Part shown: piece by piece, positions 59,450-64,000 of the stretch | Position numbering within the stretch: position 1 is the stretch's first letter | How the letters are laid out: each line of letters starts with the position of its first letter | Assembly (NCBI GenBank): GCA_023053545.1 | Contig: JAKZAN010000001.1 | Span: forward strand, 3,244,565-3,308,564 | Reading direction: 5' to 3' | Source: Lepidurus packardi | Taxonomy: Eukaryota > Arthropoda > Branchiopoda > Notostraca > Triopsidae | Length of the DNA: 64,000 bases | Position numbers and translations under genes: made by a program | The notes under the pieces: generated by a model | Database searches by the model: none | The model's input: the letters and a program-made list of their open reading frames with translations, nothing else | Told to the model about the DNA's origin: nothing

Positions 59450-60429
59450 TTCATCACTGCTGTGATGTCGCTTTCTTCCCTGCTTTTCCTTGTTGTCAGA
59501 TAACCTTCCCTTTTCCCTGTTGTTTCTTTCTTCTTCAACTGATACCAACCGCTCCATCAGCTTTAGCATGCTATCATTTTGAGCCGTCTTGGCTTGCAGG
59601 TCATTCACCATTTTATTACGAAACTCTCGTATTTCCTCTTTTCACGATTCTTCCTTCTCTGTCTGCATGTCCATTTTACTTAAGGTTTCTTTCAGCAGCT
59701 GCTTCCTAGGCCCTTTCTTAGAATCTTGATTGGTCACACTTGGAGAGGGCGTTCTTGTGATGGAATTCACACTTTCCCAGGTATCCTCGTCAATACATAT
59801 TTCTGGGGGTTTTTTTGAGGACTCAAGCAAAGTTTTGGCTGCTTGCACATCAAATGTTTTTTTTGCATCGAACAGTACCTTTGGGCTGACTACTTCATCG
59901 TCACCAATGATATAAAATATTTCGTTATAAAATCTAGGCTGCTTTATGGCCTTGCTACCCGTTTTCTTCGCATTGTCGTTCCAAGCATTAAAAGATCTTT
60001 TTAGGTCTGACCACTTGTCTTTCACTTTGATACTTGGATTAAGACCAAGATTAAAGCCCTTTTTTTGCAACTCCGCCGCAAGTTTTGGGTATAAAGCTCG
60101 ACCCGCTTTCCCTTTGCTCTTCAAAGCACACTTCATTTCCTGTTGTTTTAGTAGCTCGACCAATGCTTCAGTCGCCTCGCTGTCGCGACTTGCTGAAGAC
60201 TTTAGGGTCCATACTTCAGCCTATAAGAGAATACAATTCTAGTAGGCTCCTCGAAAATATATATATATATATATATATTTACTTGAATTTCGGCTTCTTT
60301 ATTTTCTGGATCATGGCTATCGACTTTGTTACCAAGCAAACTCTCTTCCAAACCGGTCACGAAATCAGCATCACATCCAAAACTTAACAACTGTTCCTTA
60401 TTAATTGAAAATGGTTTGCCATCTGACAC
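59450..60429 (-). pseudogene. Harbinger Myb/SANT-like protein, copy 2, truncated by a nonsense codon
   Basis: Matches the copy 1 protein exon for exon, including the TA-repeat intron (here three TA units longer, about 60218-60284). The tryptophan codon in KEESWKEEI is TGA here (59642-59644), which removes about 75 C-terminal residues. The SANT-like part is retained. Confidence 0.9.
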
Positions 60430-61145
60430 AAAAAAATCCTGGATTACGATTAGTAGTTCTAATGATTATAGTAACAATTCGTACTTGGTAATAATGCATT
60501 AAAAGTGTCATCTGCCACAGAAATGAAATGTAATTCGTCTAAATTAACTACAACTTGCTCCATGTTCATCGGCAAAATATAAACAACTTCAAGGACTCGC
60601 ACTACGGACTCGCTGAACGAGGACGTCAGTTCTCGTCTGACGCGTCCTGCCTTCGCGTCCGGCAAGACGCGACGCGTCTGCTTCTCTCACAAATAAAACG
60701 CTCAACAGATGACGCGTCAGACAAATAAAACGGCTTCAAGCCAACGAGTCGGACTCGGTTAAGAAAACGCGTCAAATAAAACGCAGCTTAGGTCGTGTTT
60801 CGGGCACTCGACCATTCTATTGATATAATTAGTAGCTAACAGCTCCCTTCTGTCCCTCAGCGGTATGCTGCCTATTGCGCAGAATAAAACTGCTATCGGG
60901 TTAGTTTTGCTAGCTCCTAGAATAATCCTTAGGGCTCTATTTTGAATTACCTAGGCATTGCAGTTTTTTAACATTGATATCTTTGAATACTATGGGGCCA
61001 TATTCAAGCTTTGATCTTATTAATCCTTGATAGAGGGTTTTCATAACGTGTTGGCCATTCCCCCAACTGGTCCTTGCTAGTCTACTGAGCATCCCTATAG
61101 CTTTAATACCTTTATTCCTGATATTGAGGATTTCCGTTTTTGACT

Positions 61146-61494
61146 CAATTTAGCGCCTGAGTCGCCATCTAGCTTCCGAACCATAACATTGCCACAGTAG
61201 TGCCAATTGCCGTTAAATTAGTCTGAACGAAGCCGTAGGCGGGGTTCGTGCCGAAATAAGCACAGTGCAGTAAGTCTAAGCGTTTAAACTTTAATATTAC
61301 AACGACTTACGCCATTATTAAACGAAATCTTAACAGATATGATGAAGACGCTGATCTAGTGTAAATTGAATCTGTTTCTCCCAATCTTTTAGGCACCCAT
61401 GTTTTTTTAGTTTGTGTTGGCTGTTTGGCGTGTTCTTTTCTGTTGCGAACTCTATTTATTGACGTACAAAAAGGTTATACTCTCCGTTTAAAAA
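61146..61494. promoter_or_regulatory. Upstream region of the G-alpha-i gene
   Basis: 349 bp between the truncated LINE and the G-alpha-i start codon. It presumably contains the 5' UTR and proximal promoter or an intron. No specific element recognised. Confidence 0.4.
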
Positions 61495-62869
61495 ATGGGT
61501 TGTTCCTTCAGCTCACACGACAAGGAAACAGAGCGTTCCAAGAAAATTGACCGACAATTGCGCATCGATGGCGAACGGCAATCTAAAGAAGTGAAACTGC
61601 TCTTGTTGGGAGCTGGCGAGTCTGGCAAAAGTACCATAGTCAAACAAATGAAGATCATCCACGAAACCGGATACTCCAAAGAAGAATGTGAGCAGTATCG
61701 CCCTGTTGTTTACAGCAATACCATTCAAAGTCTCATGGCCATCATCAGAGCCATGGGACAACTGCGAATTCAGTTTGCTGACATGACCGCGAGAACAGTT
61801 AAGTTAAATAAGAAACTTTTTAATACTATAATGCTTAGAACATGTGAAAAATTGAGGAACTTCGATTAGCGAAAACGTCCTGTGATATTGTTTTCTAATT
61901 ATGTGTCTGATTAGGATGATGGTCGCCTGTTTTTCACATTGGCCAGTGCAGCTGATGAAGGCGTGTTAACTGGAGAGTTAGCACAAGTAATGAAGAGACT
62001 ATGGATGGATGGTGGCGTCCAGCATTGCTTCTCGCGTTCCAGAGAATACCAACTTAACGACTCGGCTGCTTATTACCTGAACGCTTTGGATCGCATCTCG
62101 GCACCCCATTACGTACCAACTCAGCAAGACGTGCTCCGTACGAGGGTCAAAACGACGGGTATTGTAGAAACCCAGTTTACCTTTAAGGATCTGCATTTTA
62201 AGATGTTTGATGTCGGGGGTCAGCGCTCGGAACGCAAAAAGTGGATTCATTGTTTCGAGGGAGTTACAGCCATCATCTTTTGTGTGGCTTTATCAGGTAA
62301 TGTTTGTTTATTATTATTTCTTTACAATTTTCAGGGATGTGTTCATAATACTTTTCACATTTCAGGTCTACTTGTTTAATATTTTAAATATTTTTTTTTT
62401 TGCGAAAAAAGGTTACGATTTGGTGCTAGCAGAGGATGAGGAAATGAATCGAATGATTGAGTCGATGAAACTCTTTGACTCCATCTGCAATAACAAGTGG
62501 TTTGTGGAAACTTCCATCATTCTTTTCCTCAACAAAAAAGATCTCTTTGAAGAGAAAATTACGAAGTCGCCACTTACCATCTGTTTCCCAGAATATAAAG
62601 GTAAAGCTCAGAAATTCTCTCAAATTTCCTTATAGACTTCGTAAGCCATCTCCGTTTAATTTTCTTTTCGTTATAAAGGATCCAACACTTATGAAGAGGC
62701 TGCAGCCTACATTCAAATGAACTTCGAAAGCTTGAACAAACGAAGGGACCAAAAAGAGATTTACACGCACTTTACTTGCGCCACCGATACGAACAACATC
62801 CAGTTTGTCTTCGACGCCGTCACTGACGTAATCATCAAGAACAATTTGAAAGATTGTGGACTCTTTTAA
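61495..62869 (+). CDS. GNAI: Heterotrimeric G protein alpha subunit, Gi class
   Basis: Four exons (61495-61797, 61915-62296, 62412-62600, 62679-62869) close in frame to 354 aa, the same length as human Gi1. It couples membrane receptors to inhibition of adenylyl cyclase and, with GoLoco proteins, to spindle orientation. MGCSFSS gives the N-myristoylation glycine and palmitoylation cysteine. Motifs: [19 protein letters not shown] (P-loop), [15 protein letters not shown] (switch I with the arginine finger), [13 protein letters not shown] (switch II), FLNKKDLF and TCATDT. The end [10 protein letters not shown] is the Gi tail; Go would end GCGLY. The cysteine four from the end is the pertussis-toxin target in this family. 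The intron 2 acceptor (GCGAAAAAAG) is weak. AATAAA stands at 62903-62908. Confidence 0.97.
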
Positions 62870-64000
62870 GTTCAACACGTCTTTCCCTGTTACGAAGAAA
62901 AAAATAAAGGAAAAAAAAACTCCGCCAGAGCCATATTCCCTATAACTCAAGTGACTGTGCATTTCCATAAATCCATTCCTTTTTTCCTTCTCGGTTTCAT
63001 TATGAGTTATTTTTAGTGCCAATTTGCTTTTTATTTCTTTTAACTTGTTATGTTTTCTTTCTTTTTCTTTTTTTTTTTTTTTTTTAAAAAAAAAGCCCGT
63101 TTGCCAAAATTTCCTGCTCAACTTAAAAAAGAAAAGGTGAAACTTTTCCTGTGCCTTGTTACCCATATTTTAAAACTAATTAAGCTGCCGTAATCATTGC
63201 ACAACTTACCGGATCGGGACAAAAACCAAACAAGAAATTTTTCGACTTTTCTCTTTCAAATTTGGGTAGGTATTAGAGTATTTGACCTTAAACTATACGC
63301 AAAAACAGTTTGGCTCTTCAAAAGCTCTCTTTTCATTCCGTGTGTGATATTGGTACTTTTCTATCAATACAAAAAAGAAATAAAAAAAAAAGAAAACTAG
63401 CTTCCCAAACTTCGTGCCCAAACCTGCAGGGGATCATATTATCATACGGTACACACAAAAAGTTTACATAATAAATATTGCCAATAATTATATAACTGGG
63501 CAGTTTTACTTTTGCTTTTTTTGCTTGTTTTTTTTTTGCAAGTTTACGCTTATGCACCTTACGTAATGGGTACGCATTACACTAAATAGTTGCCAAAAAA
63601 CGAGACACGCAAGTTTGTATGTGTGAGACGAGCACGAGCGGCAGAGGTAGCCATAAAGGAATTATGTAACTTTGAATTTGCTACAATATTTGCAAATGGA
63701 CGTTGCTCGTTTAACGTTTTCGGACGACATACCAATATGAACAGTAGTATCCAAGTTTAAGTTATACAAGGGGAAAGTAGAAGTCCCATAGAGAGCGAGT
63801 ACGACTGCTGGAAGTTCCCCAACGTTTGAGTTAACCGTTACCTTTTAGCTCTTCAATGTTTTTCAAAGATGAAGCGTGAACGGGAAGCGTTAGCTCAAGC
63901 GTTGAACCACGATACAGATAAGCAACTCAAGTGTTAAAGGACCAAGTGCCGAATTCGCTCTCTGTCTGGACGGGGAATCTTCCCCATGTATGCAGGACAC
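62870..64000. other. 3' flank of G-alpha-i to window end
   Basis: T- and A-rich sequence, including a long poly-T tract at 63069-63085. No coding frame, RNA gene or transposon ends recognised. Confidence 0.4.

Larger units (their letters stand above)
57788..60788. mobile_element. PIF/Harbinger DNA transposon, copy 2 (defective)
   Basis: A 3001-bp inverted near-copy of the element at 15804-18797, with the same AGCTGCGTTTTATTTG ends and the duplication TAG (57785-57787 and 60789-60791), which is CTA in element orientation. The 7-bp length difference is explained by three extra TA units in the microsatellite intron and one inserted base in the transposase. It lies within the dead LINE at 56801-61145. 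Confidence 0.92.
56801..61145 (-). pseudogene. Jockey-like non-LTR retrotransposon remnant, split by Harbinger copy 2
   Basis: Minus-strand sequence at about 61145-60792 encodes the end of a reverse transcriptase (GIKAIGMLSRLARTSWGNG, LYQGLIRSKLEYGPIVF, RALRIILGASKTNPIAV, SIPLRDRRELLA), with a frame break after KLQCLG. The frame continues across the Harbinger insertion into 57784-56801. There an RNase H-like part is visible (MAGELYAIKEALIIIE, LILSDSKAAIGAIDSYG), followed by a CDRCGKRED...HKIMECLYH knuckle at the C-terminus. Stops at about 57688 and 57487 show that it is dead. It is truncated at the 5' side near 61145. Confidence 0.8.

Overview
The window is nuclear DNA of an animal, most likely an arthropod. 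Every recognised gene is a metazoan orthologue with GT-AG introns, most of them only 50-100 bp long. The recurrent short tandem repeat is TTAGG/CCTAA, the telomere motif typical of arthropods, lying here at interstitial sites. The sequence alone does not fix the class; a compact arthropod genome such as a crustacean or mite would fit.

Host genes, left to right: the last exon of a midnolin-like gene (+, 535-857); OMA1 mitochondrial protease (-, 2336-3861); FYCO1 autophagosome transport adaptor (+, 8635-15148, 15 exons); an adiponectin/PAQR receptor (-, 22678-25163, 5 exons); TBC1D30 Rab-GAP (-, 32638-41169, 11 exons); a Rab43/Rab19-type GTPase (+, 44233-45238, 5 exons); MYSM1 histone H2A deubiquitinase (-, 46581-50103, 10 exons); Rab7 (+, 50712-51490, 3 exons); GET3/ASNA1 tail-anchored-protein ATPase (-, 52348-53753, 7 exons); and a G-alpha-i subunit (+, 61495-62869, 4 exons). 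For all except midnolin, exon phases close into one uninterrupted reading frame. The group is rich in membrane-traffic genes: FYCO1 is a Rab7 effector in known biology, and Rab7, Rab43 and a Rab-GAP are here too. This may be chance linkage.

Between the genes lies a dense, nested set of DNA transposons whose ends and target-site duplications (TSDs) can be read directly. (1) Two almost identical 3.0-kb PIF/Harbinger elements lie in opposite orientation (15804-18797 and 57788-60788) with CTA/TAG TSDs. The first has an intact transposase and Myb-like gene. The second carries one frameshift and one nonsense mutation, and it sits inside a decayed non-LTR retrotransposon. (2) A MITE family with 6-bp TSDs occurs three times. 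(3) One of these MITEs (26747-30795) contains a TTAA-flanked, Kolobok-like element that encodes a THAP-domain protein and a cysteine-rich protein resembling the cytoplasmic 'ballast' domain of P2X7 receptors. It also contains a second, hAT-like MITE with an 8-bp TSD. (4) That hAT-like MITE, present twice, carries a TTAGG array in its interior. Other palindromic elements at 6.6-8.6 kb also have TTAGG arrays at their centre. (5) A 0.75-kb GTTCCC-rich foldback element and a poly-G/poly-C hairpin complete the set.

The Kolobok-like THAP + P2X7-ballast element and the telomere-repeat-bearing MITEs are the most novel-looking items. All assignments come from reading the sequence and from family knowledge; no database search was run.
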